Assembly: GCA_946536315.1 (NCBI GenBank)
Contig: CAMNEH010000015.1
Span: forward strand, 1 to 36,484
Direction: 5' to 3'
DNA: 36,484 nucleotides
Source of the DNA: an uncultured Clostridia bacterium
Lineage (GTDB): Bacteria; Bacillota; Clostridia; Christensenellales; Aristaeellaceae
Shown: positions 1 through 8,797 of the stretch, one piece after another
How positions within the stretch are numbered: the stretch's first letter is position 1
How the letters are laid out: every line of letters starts with the position of its first letter
Position numbers and translations under genes: made by a program
Notes under the pieces: model-generated
Database searches by the model: none
Told to the model about the DNA's origin: nothing
The model's input: only the letters and a program-made list of their open reading frames with translations

Positions 1-30
1 CTGGCCTCGGGGCAACCGGCGGATGCATAG

Positions 31-357
31 TTATGTGATCCGGGAATTCAGGATATGTGGAGAAACATTTACAAGATAATTAGGATTGCAATATAAAACA
101 TGGTCAGCTATATGTATTTCAACAAATAATTCATGTTTAACAATATTGGCAGCTCCAATTACAAAACCGTTTAGTAGATAACTATCTGTCGTTCCTTGTT
201 GTATGCATTCTTCAACAGTAGAATACAACCAAACGTATAATCCATTTTTATTATAGAAGTAATACTCCTTTTCGACCTCAGAAGAACGTGCGTTAGTGGT
301 AGTTATAAATATTAACAAAACGACCGCCAGCAATGTGTTAATTGTCCGCAATACCAT
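31..357 (-). CDS. Small AT-rich exported protein, unknown function (108 aa)
   Basis: I do not recognise this protein. It begins with a hydrophobic stretch at about residues 8-22 (LLAVVLLIFI core) followed by Thr/Asn-rich residues, which looks like a signal peptide or an N-terminal anchor. The rest is polar, Tyr-rich and carries two Cys. The ATG at 357 is preferred because GAGG lies 8 nt upstream; an earlier in-frame TTG has no such site. The start is 2 nt downstream of the stop of the SH3-like fragment at 360-485, so the two were probably cotranscribed. The block is much more AT-rich than the RHS DNA beside it, which suggests transfer. Lying downstream of RHS pieces it could be an immunity protein, but that is only positional inference. 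Confidence 0.55.
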   Translation of the reverse strand: MVLRTINTLLAVVLLIFITTTNARSSEVEKEYYFYNKNGLYVWLYSTVEECIQQGTTDSYLLNGFVIGAANIVKHELFVEIHIADHVLYCNPNYLVNVSPHILNSRIT

Positions 358-359
358 AT

Positions 360-485
360 TCAATACCTCACAAGATAATGCTTGTCAATCCAGCCCATTC
401 CCTCTGGTGTATTACAATAATACCATTCTCCTGTATCATCAGAATATAGCGGTGTCACTTCTGTACCTTCTGCCAAAACAGCTTT
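360..485 (-). pseudogene. C-terminal fragment of an SH3-like (SH3b) protein
   Basis: A frame of 41 codons ends at the TGA at 360-362. Its product has the pattern of the end of a bacterial SH3 domain: AEGTEV, then GEWYYCNTPEG, then GWIDKHYLV, that is a Trp-Tyr-Tyr core strand followed by the Gly-Trp-Ile turn and a final Tyr-Leu. The 5' part is missing. At about position 490 the sequence passes without any start codon into GC-rich RHS DNA in another frame. I read it as the tail of an older gene cut by an RHS-linked recombination. SH3b domains bind cell-wall peptides in many Gram-positive proteins. The assignment rests on a short motif. Confidence 0.5.
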
Positions 486-915
486 ACGGTATTGGCGGTC
501 TCATACGCCGCGCTCCCCACCGTCAGCGTCCGCTTCAGCAGCCGGCCGATGCTGTCGTAGGTATAGGCCAGTATGCTCCCGTCGCTGTAGTCCAGCCGGG
601 TCGGGCGGTTCTCCCGGTCGTAGGTGAACCACGTCCGGTAATAGGACAGGGCCGTGCCGATCTTCTCCATGAAGTATTGAAGATTGCCGTACCCGTCATA
701 GCCCACGGTGCCAGTATACAGGTGCAGGGTGCCTTGTCGCAGCATCGTTTGCATGGGCCGGTTTGCCAGGTCGTACTCCGTGGTGGTCACCCGGTTCAGC
801 CGGTAGTCGTTCACCCGCGTGATCTGCCGGTTCGCGCCGTACTTGCAGTTAAGATTGTTCGTCGTTTCTGCGTCAAACCTCACCCCCATCACTCGCTTGA
901 AGTTGTCCTGCGCAC
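455..915 (-). pseudogene. RHS/YD-repeat core fragment
   Basis: The product carries several YD repeats typical of RHS and polymorphic-toxin proteins: TEYDLANRPMQ, VGYDGYGNLQY, FTYDRENRPTRLDY and YTYDSIGRLLKR. The frame is open from a TAG near 916 to the TGA at 455-457, with no convincing start of its own. The upstream side is fused to the end of an AT-rich gene and the downstream side runs into the SH3-like fragment. RHS proteins normally exceed 1000 residues, so only about 150 residues remain. Intact relatives wrap a C-terminal toxin in a beta-cage; nothing here encodes a recognisable toxin. Confidence is high for the RHS origin and moderate for the exact ends. Confidence 0.8.
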
Positions 916-1838
916 ACTAAACCCTGCATGATGCTTACTTGCTTGATTTCTTTTTGTGTGAGTGGCATTAGCTCAAAATCATATCTAATGAAAGGATCGT
1001 TAAGATAATGCAATAACAAATCAATATCAGGATGATATAGAAAAGGCTCCAGATAAGCTCGAAGCTGTAATCTTTGTTCAAGCATTTTAGATGCGCGAGA
1101 TCCTAAAATGAGCTTCTGATGTAACTTTAGACAGATCCCCTGTACTTTATGAGAATACTGATCATCTATTTTGCTATAGTCACAAGGTGCATTGATCAAA
1201 TACTGATGTGTGCATGATACAGCAGAAAGCATTTTTTCTGAGATATACTGCCACCAGAAGATACCAGGTATCCTTTCCTCTGGACTAATCAAATGTACAT
1301 TATTGGAACACAAACGAAACGGTGCCGTGTATATGCTGGTTGGGACAATTCTATTACTATCTATACAGGCATAGCTTGCGCCAAGCATAAACACTGCATA
1401 TTTAGTCATTTCTAATAATTCTGTTGTATTGAGCAGTAGCCAAAGCCTTTGCGTTATATGTATACATACTGCCCGTTCATCCTTCGTCATAGGTATATTA
1501 CCATTGTCCAGTCTGTTAATGGTTGCACTCAAAGAAGCAAGATTAGTGGCATCATATTCTCTGTATCTCAAATTGATACAAATATATGCAATCTGATCCG
1601 CCATATCATTATAATCATTCTTACATTCAGCAATGTTATTCTGATTGAAATGCCATTCTCTATATGTGATTCGCTTATTTTGATATATACACCATTCTTC
1701 TGAAAAATCGTCCATAAAGTGTTCAAAAACATCTAAAAACGATCTAAGGGTTTTTAAGCAATTCATAGCGTATGAACTATCAATGTGAGGAATATGGATG
1801 AAAACCTGTGCTCCTGGCTTAGCATACAGATCAGACAT
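873..1838 (-). CDS. AT-rich orphan protein embedded in RHS locus (321 aa)
   Basis: I do not recognise this protein. The ATG at 1838 has AAGGAG and a second AGGAG shortly upstream, so it is probably translated. The sequence is mostly helical-looking, rich in Leu, Ile, Tyr and Cys, without a clear signal peptide, membrane segment or catalytic motif. Base composition is far more AT-rich than the GC-rich backbone. The last 15-20 codons run into RHS DNA in a different frame from the RHS reading, so the original stop seems to have been lost and the tail (GQLQASDGGEV) is read-through sequence. It sits between two RHS blocks of the same strand. That position would fit an immunity or cargo gene, but the sequence itself gives no function. 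Confidence 0.6.
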   Translation of the reverse strand: MSDLYAKPGAQVFIHIPHIDSSYAMNCLKTLRSFLDVFEHFMDDFSEEWCIYQNKRITYREWHFNQNNIAECKNDYNDMADQIAYICINLRYREYDATNLASLSATINRLDNGNIPMTKDERAVCIHITQRLWLLLNTTELLEMTKYAVFMLGASYACIDSNRIVPTSIYTAPFRLCSNNVHLISPEERIPGIFWWQYISEKMLSAVSCTHQYLINAPCDYSKIDDQYSHKVQGICLKLHQKLILGSRASKMLEQRLQLRAYLEPFLYHPDIDLLLHYLNDPFIRYDFELMPLTQKEIKQVSIMQGLVCAGQLQASDGGEV

Positions 1839-1884
1839 TGGACTCCTGCTCCTTATACATGATTCTTAGGGCAAAGCTTATTAT

Positions 1885-2354
1885 TTAAGTGGCTGCGCTA
1901 CATCGAGCATTAAGTGTATTGTAACCCGCGAAGCATCCGTAGCCGATTCCGTCGTTCACCGATATCGCGTTCCCCGCGTCATTGAAATGATACACCAGGG
2001 ATTTGCCTGGTGTCAACCCGCCGCCATCCGCCGACATCAGCTCCGTCACCGTCGTGCGGCAGTCGCCGTACTCGCACCGCCGTCCGCCACAGGCCATGCC
2101 GTTCGCGGTGTAGCTACGTCCTGAAACCGTCCGCTTCCCAGGTCGTAGGTCTTGCTGAAGGCTGTGCGCCAGGAAGGGACCTCTTTGCCGGGCAAAGCGT
2201 TGAATTGCTCGTGGGGGTGGAACTGGTGAGTTGGCGTCACTGTTTCAATGTCACTATCGGATAGCCGCTGAGTGACGATCGTTTCAGAAATGGCGGACAC
2301 CTCCTGTGTGGGTCTTCTGAAATTGATTTGCCGAAGCAAAATGTGCTTACACAA
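1885..2354 (-). pseudogene. Frameshifted RHS upstream fragment
   Basis: Two overlapping minus-strand frames together look like part of an RHS-type protein. The upstream frame (2354 to about 2046) contains WRTAFSKTYDLGSGRF. The downstream frame (about 2130 to 1885) reads GKSLVYHFNDAGNAIS and then GYGCFAGYN, a pattern like the Asn-Ala-Gly-Asn turn in RHS proteins. The switch of frame near 2100 indicates a frameshift. The 3' end stops just before the AT-rich 321-aa gene. No ribosome site or start of its own is convincing. This is best read as a broken piece of the same locus as the fragment at 455-915. Confidence 0.55.
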
Positions 2355-2521
2355 ATACAGACGTCATAGATAGGGATTTTATTGCATCTTTTGAAAATTT
2401 TCCCAAATCTGAATGATTCACGGGGATTCACCAACAAGGAAAAAGCCTGATGAACGGCAGAAATCGTCACAATACAGGAAGGGAAAGCGTGAAGCTCAGT
2501 GAAAAAAACTGTCGGCGCTTA

Positions 2522-2550
2522 TTGACAAAAGCACGCGCATGTGGTTTAAT
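2522..2550 (+). promoter_or_regulatory. Sigma-A promoter of the XRE-cupin/pot operon
   Basis: TTGACA at 2522-2527 and TTTAAT at 2545-2550 are 17 nt apart. The predicted start near 2557 lies about 100 nt before the regulator gene and just before an inverted repeat. Confidence 0.75.
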
Positions 2551-2563
2551 ACTTCTCGCCGAA

Positions 2564-2584
2564 AAGTTTAGTGACAGTAAACTT
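2564..2584 (+). promoter_or_regulatory. Candidate operator (inverted repeat)
   Basis: AAGTTTA and TAAACTT form perfect 7-bp arms around a 7-nt centre, placed about 7-27 nt after the predicted transcription start. A related half-site, TAAAC...GTTT, follows at 2594-2607. The position is right for repression by the XRE-cupin regulator encoded directly downstream, but binding is inferred. Confidence 0.5.
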
Positions 2585-2660
2585 CAGGCAGGCTAAACAA
2601 AAAGTTTGGTATCTGTCCGGCCGCGGGCCGGGCGGGGACCAGAAGCAAAGGCGGTGAAAC

Positions 2661-3203
2661 ATGGACATCGGAGAAAACCTCAAGGGCCTCCGGCTGCGCA
2701 GGGGGCTGACCCAGGAGGAGCTGGCGGACCGCTGCGAGCTGAGCAAGGGCTTCATTTCGCAGGTCGAGCGCAATCTGGCGTCCCCGTCCATCGCCACGCT
2801 GACGGACATGCTGGAATGCCTCGGCTGTACGCTGAAGGAGTTTTTCAGCGAGGACGGCAACGAGAAAACCGTCTACACCCGCGCGGACATGTTCGTCAAG
2901 GAGGACGGGGACCAGCTGCACGGGCGGATCACCTGGCTGGTGCCCAACGCGCAGAAGAACAGCATGGAGCCGATATTGGTGGAGCTCGGCGCGGGCGGGC
3001 AGACGGAGGAATTCACCCCGCACGAGGGCGAGGAATTCGGCTACGTGATGAGCGGCACCATCACCCTGCTGACGGGCGCGGCGCGCCAGAAGGTGCACGC
3101 GGGCGAGAGCTTCTGCCTGCACCCGAAGTCTACGCACTCGATCCGCAACGACGGCCGGCTTGCGGCCAGGTTCATCTGGGTCACCGACCCGCCAAATTTT
3201 TAA
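2661..3203 (+). CDS. XRE-family regulator with cupin domain (PuuR-like)
   Basis: A 180-aa transcription factor. Residues about 5-60 form a helix-turn-helix of the XRE/Cro type (GLTQEELADRCELSKGFISQ, then VERNLASPSIATL). Residues about 100-175 form a cupin barrel with HEGEEFGYVMSG and HAGESFCLHPKSTHSIRN, which carry the His/Glu ligand positions of the fold. This architecture is shared with PuuR, the putrescine-responsive repressor, and other small-molecule sensors. It is the first gene of an operon with potABCD (15 nt gap to potA), so a polyamine-sensing role is likely; the ligand cannot be read from sequence. The inverted repeat in its leader suggests autoregulation. Confidence 0.9.
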   Translation: MDIGENLKGLRLRRGLTQEELADRCELSKGFISQVERNLASPSIATLTDMLECLGCTLKEFFSEDGNEKTVYTRADMFVKEDGDQLHGRITWLVPNAQKNSMEPILVELGAGGQTEEFTPHEGEEFGYVMSGTITLLTGAARQKVHAGESFCLHPKSTHSIRNDGRLAARFIWVTDPPNF

Positions 3204-3218
3204 TCGGAGGACAAGCGC

Positions 3219-4283
3219 ATGGTGGAAGAACAGCGCCTGATCACCTTGGAGGGGATCAGCAAGGCCTATGACGGGGTCACGGTCCTGTCGGACATCAACC
3301 TGTATATCCGCAAGAAAGAATTCGTGACCCTGCTGGGCCCGTCCGGCTGCGGCAAAACGACGACGCTGCGCATCATCGGCGGCTTTGAGAACGCCGATAC
3401 CGGGCGCGTCATCTTCGACGGGCAGGACATTTCCGGCCTGCCGCCGTACAAGCGCAAGGTGAATACCGTATTCCAGAAATACGCGCTGTTCCCGCATCTC
3501 AACGTGCGTGACAATATCGCCTTCGGCCTGAAGCTGAAGAAAATGCCGAAGGACGAAATCGCCCGCCGGGTGGATAAAATGCTGGACCTGGTCAACCTGC
3601 AGGGCTTCGGCAAGCGCTCGGTGGATTCGCTGTCGGGCGGCCAGCAGCAGCGCATCGCCATCGCGCGCGCGCTGGTCAACGAGCCGGAGGTGCTGCTGCT
3701 GGACGAGCCGCTCGGCGCGCTGGACCTGAAGCTGCGCAAGGAGATGCAGATAGAGCTCAAATCCATGCAGCAGCGGCTGGGCATCACCTTTTTGTACGTC
3801 ACCCACGACCAGGAAGAGGCGCTGACGATGTCCGACACCATCGTGGTGATGCAGGGCGGCCACATCCTGCAGATCGGGTCGCCGAAGTCCATCTACGACG
3901 AGCCCAAGAACGCCTTCGTGGCCAACTTTATCGGGGAGAGCAACATCTTCCCCGGCACGATGATCCATGACGAGCTGGTGCGATTCTGCGGCGAGGAATT
4001 CCCGTGCGTGGACACGGACTTCGGCGAGGACGCGCCGGTGGACGTGGTGGTCCGGCCCGAGGACGTGCTGCTGGTGGGCGAGGACGCCGGACAGGTGACG
4101 GGCGTCGTGCGCTCCGTGCTGTTCAAGGGCGTGCACTACGAGATGATGGTGGACGCCGGAGAGACCACGTGGAAGGTGCATTCCACGGCCATGCAGCCGG
4201 TCGGCTCCCGCGTGGGGCTCGCCGTGGTGCCGTTCAACATCCACATCATGCACCGGATGACGGAGGAGGCGCCTGCGAAATGA
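3219..4283 (+). CDS. potA: Spermidine/putrescine ABC transporter ATP-binding protein
   Basis: The 354-aa protein energises polyamine import at the inner face of the membrane. It shows Walker [12 protein letters not shown]-loop [13 protein letters not shown], signature [15 protein letters not shown], Walker [13 protein letters not shown] and the switch His in [11 protein letters not shown]-terminal TOBE-like domain follows ([10 protein letters not shown]), as expected for PotA. GGAGG lies 8-12 nt before the ATG. Its stop overlaps the potB start by an ATGA, implying translational coupling. Length matches the family. The identity as a polyamine rather than another opine/iron-type importer rests on the linked PotB, PotC and PotD. 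Confidence 0.93.
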   Translation: MVEEQRLITLEGISKAYDGVTVLSDINLYIRKKEFVTLLGPSGCGKTTTLRIIGGFENADTGRVIFDGQDISGLPPYKRKVNTVFQKYALFPHLNVRDNIAFGLKLKKMPKDEIARRVDKMLDLVNLQGFGKRSVDSLSGGQQQRIAIARALVNEPEVLLLDEPLGALDLKLRKEMQIELKSMQQRLGITFLYVTHDQEEALTMSDTIVVMQGGHILQIGSPKSIYDEPKNAFVANFIGESNIFPGTMIHDELVRFCGEEFPCVDTDFGEDAPVDVVVRPEDVLLVGEDAGQVTGVVRSVLFKGVHYEMMVDAGETTWKVHSTAMQPVGSRVGLAVVPFNIHIMHRMTEEAPAK

Positions 4284-5296
4284 CCAACTTTCAGGTGCCC
4301 GTCTGGGGGTACTGGCTGATGGGGCTGGGCCTGCTCGTGTTTATCGGGCTGCTGGTGGCGTACATCCGCCAGAACCGCGGCTTCCGCCGCCCGATCTTCG
4401 CGTCGCCGTACATCCTGTGGCTGATCATTTTCACGGTGCTGCCGTGCCTGCTGGTGGCGTACTTTTCCTTCACGGATCCGGCGGGAAACTTTACGCTGGA
4501 CAACTTCAAGAGCTTCTGGGACGCGAACTACCACGCGCGCGAGGAGAACGCCGCCCTGATCGCGCAGTACGCGGAGATGGGCCTGACCGCCGATGACCTG
4601 GGGCTGGGACGCAACGCGATCAACATCAACACGCTGGTGTTTTCGCTGTGGATGGCCTTCATCTGCACGGTGGTGTGCCTGCTGATGGGCTATCCGGCCG
4701 CGCACATCATGGCGGACCGCGAATTCAGGCTCGGGCCCACGCTGGTGATTTTGTTCATCGTGCCGATGTGGATGAATTTCCTGCTGCGCACCATCGCGCT
4801 GATGAGCCTGCTGGAGGACAACGGCCTGATCAACACGGTCCTGGAATGGCTCGGCGTCGGGCGGCAGAAGCTGCTGAACAATACGGTCGCCGTGCAGGTG
4901 GGCATGATCTACAACTTCCTGCCGTTCATGGTGTTCCCCATCTATAACGTGCTCAACAAGATGGACTACAAGCTGTCCGAGGCCGCGATGGACCTGGGCT
5001 GCAACAAGTGGCGCGTATTCTACAAGGTGACGGTGCCATTGTCCCTGCCGGGCGTGGTCAGCGGCATCACCATGGTGTTCATGCCGGCGGTGACGACGTT
5101 CTACATTTCCAGGCTGCTGGGCGGCGGCAAGGTGCAGCTGTTCGGCGACCTGATCGAATCCAAATTCCTGTCCACCAGCCTGAACGAGTGGAACGTGGGC
5201 TCCGCCCTGTCGCTGATCATGATGATCCTGATCCTGCTGAGCCTGGGGCTTTTGCAGAAGGTGGACCCGGATTCGGAAGGAGGCGGGCTGGTATGA
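4280..5296 (+). CDS. potB: Polyamine ABC transporter permease PotB
   Basis: A 338-aa membrane permease that pairs with PotC to form the channel. The EAA loop that contacts PotA is seen as [15 protein letters not shown] followed by [10 protein letters not shown] at about residues 235-260. It is longer than the usual 275-290 aa: an additional hydrophobic segment (about residues 10-28, [19 protein letters not shown]) precedes the normal first membrane helix ([14 protein letters not shown]), and the first outer loop is enlarged (about residues 85-115, acidic and Ala-rich). The ATG at 4280 overlaps the potA stop and has GGAGGAGG upstream. Its own stop overlaps the potC start. Confidence 0.92.
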   Translation: MTNFQVPVWGYWLMGLGLLVFIGLLVAYIRQNRGFRRPIFASPYILWLIIFTVLPCLLVAYFSFTDPAGNFTLDNFKSFWDANYHAREENAALIAQYAEMGLTADDLGLGRNAININTLVFSLWMAFICTVVCLLMGYPAAHIMADREFRLGPTLVILFIVPMWMNFLLRTIALMSLLEDNGLINTVLEWLGVGRQKLLNNTVAVQVGMIYNFLPFMVFPIYNVLNKMDYKLSEAAMDLGCNKWRVFYKVTVPLSLPGVVSGITMVFMPAVTTFYISRLLGGGKVQLFGDLIESKFLSTSLNEWNVGSALSLIMMILILLSLGLLQKVDPDSEGGGLV

Positions 5297-6060
5297 TGAA
5301 ATTCATCAAGCGCTTTTACCTCGCGCTGGTGCTCTTCTTCCTGTACATCCCGATCGTGGTGCTGATCGTGCAGTCGTTCAACGCGGGCAAGTCCCGCGCG
5401 AAGTGGGAGGGCTTCTCCCTGACGTGGTACGAGCAGCTGTTCCGGGACCCGGACATCCTGAACGCGCTGTGGATCACCCTGTCCATCGCGGTGCTGGCGG
5501 CGCTGTTCTCCACGATCATCGGCACCTTCGCCGCGATCGGCATCCACGCCATGCGCAAGCGGCCGCAGACGCTGATGCTGACGCTGAACAACATCCCCAT
5601 GACGATGCCGGACATCGTGACCGGTATCTCGCTGATGCTGCTGTTCATTTTCACCCGCGTGGAACGCGGCTATGTGACCATGCTGCTGGCGCACATCACG
5701 TTTGACACGCCGTACGTGATCCTGTCCATCATGCCCAAGCTCAAGCAGATGAACAAGCACAGCTACGAGGCGGCGCTGGACCTGGGCGCGACCCCGATGT
5801 ACGCGCTGTGGCACGTGATCCTGCCGGAGGTCATGCCCGGCGTGGTGACCGGCGCGCTGCTGGCGTTCACGCTGTCGCTGGACGACTTCACCATCAGCTA
5901 TTTCACCACCTCGCCGCTGGTGCAGAACCTGTCCACCCTGATTTACTCCCAGGCGCGCAAGGGCATCAAGCCCACTATGAACGCGCTGTCCGCGCTGATG
6001 TTCATCGCCCTGCTCGGGCTGCTGCTGCTGGTCAACCGGCGCACCAAGGAAGAAAACTGA
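5293..6060 (+). CDS. potC: Polyamine ABC transporter permease PotC
   Basis: A 255-aa permease, the second half of the membrane channel. It begins with a hydrophobic helix (FYLALVLFFLYIPIVVLIV), has the EAA motif as YEAALDLGATPMYALW followed by PEVMPGVVTG at about residues 155-180, and keeps SLDDFTISYFTT near residue 195, which is typical of PotC. The start is the first of two adjacent ATG codons at 5293, overlapping the potB stop (ATGA) with AAGGAGG ahead. The length fits the family. A 49-nt gap separates it from potD. Confidence 0.93.
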   Translation: MMKFIKRFYLALVLFFLYIPIVVLIVQSFNAGKSRAKWEGFSLTWYEQLFRDPDILNALWITLSIAVLAALFSTIIGTFAAIGIHAMRKRPQTLMLTLNNIPMTMPDIVTGISLMLLFIFTRVERGYVTMLLAHITFDTPYVILSIMPKLKQMNKHSYEAALDLGATPMYALWHVILPEVMPGVVTGALLAFTLSLDDFTISYFTTSPLVQNLSTLIYSQARKGIKPTMNALSALMFIALLGLLLLVNRRTKEEN

Positions 6061-6109
6061 TCTTGCGCTGTTACCCATTCACCCAATATTGATTGAGGAG
6101 GATCCACTG

Positions 6110-7153
6110 ATGAAAAAGACCGTATCCCTTCTGGCCGCTCTGCTGCTCGTGATTGGCCTGATCCCCGCCGCGCTGGCCGCGGACGAGGTGGTCAACGTGT
6201 ACAACTGGTACGATTACATGGACGAATCCGTGTTCGAAGACTTCGAGGCGGAGACCGGCATCCATGTCAACAAAATGTACTTCACCACCAACGAGGAAAT
6301 GATGATCCAGGTGCGCAACGCCGCGAGCGGAGAGATCGACCTGGTGTTCCCCTCCGACTACTGCGTGGAGCGCATGATTTCCGAAAACATGCTGGCGGAG
6401 CTGAACTTTGACAATATCCCCAACCTGGTGAACATTGACCCCAACCTGATCAACCCCGACTACGACCCGGAAAACAAGTATACCGTCCCGTTCATGTGGG
6501 GCACCGTGGGCATCCTGTACAACACCACCATGGTCGACGAGCCCGTGACCTCCTGGGACATCCTGTGGAATGAGAAATACGCGGACAACATCCTGATGAT
6601 GGACTCCATCCGCGACACGATGGGCATCGCGCTCAAGTCCCTGGGCTATTCCATGAACACCAGCAACCTGATCGAGCTGAAGGCGGCCACGGACAAGCTG
6701 ATCGCGCAGAAGCCCCTGGTGAAGGCCTATTATGTGGACGAAACCAAGGACAAGATGGTCGCCGGCGAGGCCGCGCTGGCGCTGATCTACTCCGGCGACG
6801 CGCTGTATTCCATGGAGCTGAACGAGGACCTGGACTATGTCGTGCCGGACGAGGGCAGCAACATCTGGATCGACCCGATGGTCATTCCCGCGAACGCGAA
6901 AAACAAGGAAAACGCCGAAAAGCTGATCGACTTCCTCTGCCGCGCGGACATCGCCCAGCGCAACTGCGAGTACATCTGGTACTCTTCCCCCAACAAGGCC
7001 GCGATCGAGCTGATGGGCGAGGAGTATACCGAAAACACCACGATCAACCCCTCTGAGGACGTCATTAACCGGTGCGAGTTCTTCCACGATATTCCCGAGG
7101 ACCTGCTGCGCATCTACAACACCTACTGGACGCAGGTGAAGAACGCGAAATAA
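6110..7153 (+). CDS. potD: Polyamine-binding protein PotD, no lipobox
   Basis: A 347-aa extracytoplasmic solute-binding protein for the transporter. [19 protein letters not shown] is the standard start of the mature PotD/PotF fold, followed by [15 protein letters not shown] and [14 protein letters not shown]. The signal sequence (residues 1-21) ends in PAALA before ADEVV, so it looks like a type I signal-peptidase site. No Cys is present there, although solute-binding proteins of monoderm Bacillota are usually lipoproteins. The ATG at 6110 follows GAGGAGGATCCACTG. The stop is 16 nt before the carbamoyltransferase gene, so both probably share a transcript. Confidence 0.92.
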   Translation: MKKTVSLLAALLLVIGLIPAALAADEVVNVYNWYDYMDESVFEDFEAETGIHVNKMYFTTNEEMMIQVRNAASGEIDLVFPSDYCVERMISENMLAELNFDNIPNLVNIDPNLINPDYDPENKYTVPFMWGTVGILYNTTMVDEPVTSWDILWNEKYADNILMMDSIRDTMGIALKSLGYSMNTSNLIELKAATDKLIAQKPLVKAYYVDETKDKMVAGEAALALIYSGDALYSMELNEDLDYVVPDEGSNIWIDPMVIPANAKNKENAEKLIDFLCRADIAQRNCEYIWYSSPNKAAIELMGEEYTENTTINPSEDVINRCEFFHDIPEDLLRIYNTYWTQVKNAK

Positions 7154-7169
7154 CGCGGGAGGGAACCGT

Positions 7170-8162
7170 ATGACGACGTTTACGGGCCGCAGCTTCCTGA
7201 CGCTCTTGGACTATACGCCGGAGGAAATCGGCGCGCTGCTGGAGCTGTCCGCCGAACTGAAGGCGAAAAAGAAGGCGGGTACGCCGCACCGGCTGTGTGA
7301 GGGCAAGCACATCGCCCTGATCTTTGAAAAGACCTCCACCCGCACACGCTGCGCCTTCGAGGTGGCCGCGGCGGACCTGGGCATGCACAGCACGTATCTG
7401 GACCCGCAGGGCTCCCAGATCGGCAAAAAGGAATCCATCGCCGATACCGCGCGCGTGCTGGGCCGGATGTACGACGCCATCGAATACCGCGGCTACGGGC
7501 AGGAAATCGTTGAAGCCCTGGCGCAGTATGCCGGCGTGCCGGTGCTCAACGGCCTGACCAACGAGTACCACCCCACGCAGGTGCTGGCCGACCTGCTGAC
7601 CATCCGGGAACACTTCGGCGGGGTGCGCGGGCGCAAGCTGGTGTACCTGGGCGACGCGCGCTACAACATGGGCAACAGCCTGATGATCGGCGCGGCGAAG
7701 ACGGGCATGCGCTTCACCGCGTGCGCGCCGAAGGCCTACTGGCCGTCGGAGGCGCTGCGCGCGCAGTGCGGGGCCATCGCCGCCGAAACCGGCGCGGAGC
7801 TGAGCTTTTCCGAAGACCCTGAAACCGCCGTTGCGGGCGCGGACGTGCTGTACACCGATGTCTGGGTGTCCATGGGCGAGCCGGACGCCGTGTGGCAGGA
7901 GCGCATCGACGCGCTGAAACCGTATCAGGTGACTGCCAGGCTGATGACGCTGGCCGGGCCGCAGTGCCGGTTCATGCACTGCCTGCCCTCCTTCCACGAC
8001 CTGAACACGGGCATCGGCCGCGAGATCCACCGCAAGTACGGGCTGACCGCAATGGAGGTCACCGACGAGGTCTTTGAGAGCCCGCAGTCCATCGTCTTTG
8101 ACGAGGCGGAGAACCGGATGCACACCATCAAGGCGGTCATCGCCGCGACGGTGGGAGGCTGA
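7170..8162 (+). CDS. argF: Ornithine carbamoyltransferase
   Basis: A 330-aa transcarbamylase that makes citrulline from ornithine and carbamoyl phosphate (or the reverse in catabolic forms). The carbamoyl-phosphate site is [13 protein letters not shown] (about residues 50-62), with YHPTQVLAD near 133, the catalytic HCLPSFHD near 270, and NRMHTIKAV near the end. The ornithine loop DVWVSMGE near 230 carries the Ser-Met-Gly expected of ornithine enzymes; putrescine carbamoyltransferases have a different loop there. GGGAGG precedes the ATG. It follows potD by 16 nt and precedes carAB, which supplies its substrate. Whether the enzyme is anabolic or catabolic is not settled by sequence. Confidence 0.93.
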   Translation: MTTFTGRSFLTLLDYTPEEIGALLELSAELKAKKKAGTPHRLCEGKHIALIFEKTSTRTRCAFEVAAADLGMHSTYLDPQGSQIGKKESIADTARVLGRMYDAIEYRGYGQEIVEALAQYAGVPVLNGLTNEYHPTQVLADLLTIREHFGGVRGRKLVYLGDARYNMGNSLMIGAAKTGMRFTACAPKAYWPSEALRAQCGAIAAETGAELSFSEDPETAVAGADVLYTDVWVSMGEPDAVWQERIDALKPYQVTARLMTLAGPQCRFMHCLPSFHDLNTGIGREIHRKYGLTAMEVTDEVFESPQSIVFDEAENRMHTIKAVIAATVGG

Positions 8163-8169
8163 GCCGGAT

Positions 8170-8712
8170 ATGCGCAGGCAAAGCGGATCCCTCGGGTACC
8201 GCGTCGCGCTGGGCGGCCTGCTGGTGGCGATGATGCTGATCCTGGGCTATGTGGAAACCCTGCTCCAGGGGCTGGTGCCCTCGCCGGTACCCGGCGTGAA
8301 GCTGGGTATCAGCAACGGGGTGCTGCTGTTCGCGCTGTACCTGATGGACTGGCAGTCGGCGGTGTTGCTGATGCTGCTCAAGGTGGGACTATCCGGCCTG
8401 CTGTTCGGCAGCCCGATGACGATGCTGTTCGCGCTGTGCGGCGGCGCGCTGAGCCTGGCCGGCATGATCCCGCTGAGCCGCATGAAGGGCCTCAGCGTGA
8501 TCACCGTCAGCATGGTCGGCGCGGTGCTGCACAACGTGGGCCAGGTCCTGGCCGCGATGCTGGTCATGACAGAGGTCGCCCCCGGCGTGCTGCTGGGCTA
8601 CATGGCGGTGCTGATGCTGGTGGCGCTGGTCACCGGCGCGGCCACGGGCATCCTCGCCCGCGAGGTGATCCGCCGCCTGGGCCCGATGGTGCGCAAACGG
8701 ACCGGACAATAA
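8170..8712 (+). CDS. Gx transporter family membrane protein (HepS-I-like)
   Basis: A 180-aa polytopic membrane protein with five or six hydrophobic segments. It has the family marker PSPVPGVKLGISNGVLLFALY near residues 38-58 and LKVGLSGLLFGSP near 77, matching the family annotated as Gx transporter or heptaprenyl diphosphate synthase component I. Related proteins resemble ECF S-components, so a small-molecule uptake role is plausible; the substrate is unknown. The ATG at 8170 is 7 nt after the argF stop, so the gene is the last of the pot-argF operon. A hairpin and a terminator follow. Confidence 0.8.
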   Translation: MRRQSGSLGYRVALGGLLVAMMLILGYVETLLQGLVPSPVPGVKLGISNGVLLFALYLMDWQSAVLLMLLKVGLSGLLFGSPMTMLFALCGGALSLAGMIPLSRMKGLSVITVSMVGAVLHNVGQVLAAMLVMTEVAPGVLLGYMAVLMLVALVTGAATGILAREVIRRLGPMVRKRTGQ

Positions 8713-8728
8713 ACAGGAAATATACACT

Positions 8729-8771
8729 GCAAGCCGCTCCCGCCGCCAATTCCGGCCCGGGGGCGGCTTGC
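8729..8771 (+). terminator. GC-rich hairpin after the pot-argF operon
   Basis: Arms 8729-8742 and 8758-8771 pair over 14 bp with one wobble. There is no long T run after it, and its 3' edge overlaps the -35 element of the carA promoter. A second, U-tailed hairpin lies just downstream. Confidence 0.5.
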
Positions 8772-8796
8772 CAAATGAATGCGTTTCATGTACAAT
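8768..8796 (+). promoter_or_regulatory. Sigma-A promoter of carA
   Basis: TTGCCA at 8768-8773 and TACAAT at 8791-8796 are 17 nt apart. The predicted start, about 8803, falls after the first five bases of the 5' arm of the following terminator. Confidence 0.75.
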
Positions 8797-8797
8797 A

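Noticed and set aside
2618-2632. GC hairpin in the regulator leader as an attenuator
   Set aside because: Six-bp stem without a T run or alternative pairing; likely incidental in GC-rich DNA.
2568-4253. Minus-strand open frame of 561 codons opposite the regulator and potA
   Set aside because: Shadow frame with antisense composition; the plus strand carries clear XRE-cupin and PotA motifs with ribosome sites.
7170-8162. Putrescine carbamoyltransferase instead of an ornithine enzyme
   Set aside because: The substrate loop reads DVWVSMGE, the Ser-Met-Gly type of ornithine carbamoyltransferase, despite the neighbouring polyamine transporter.
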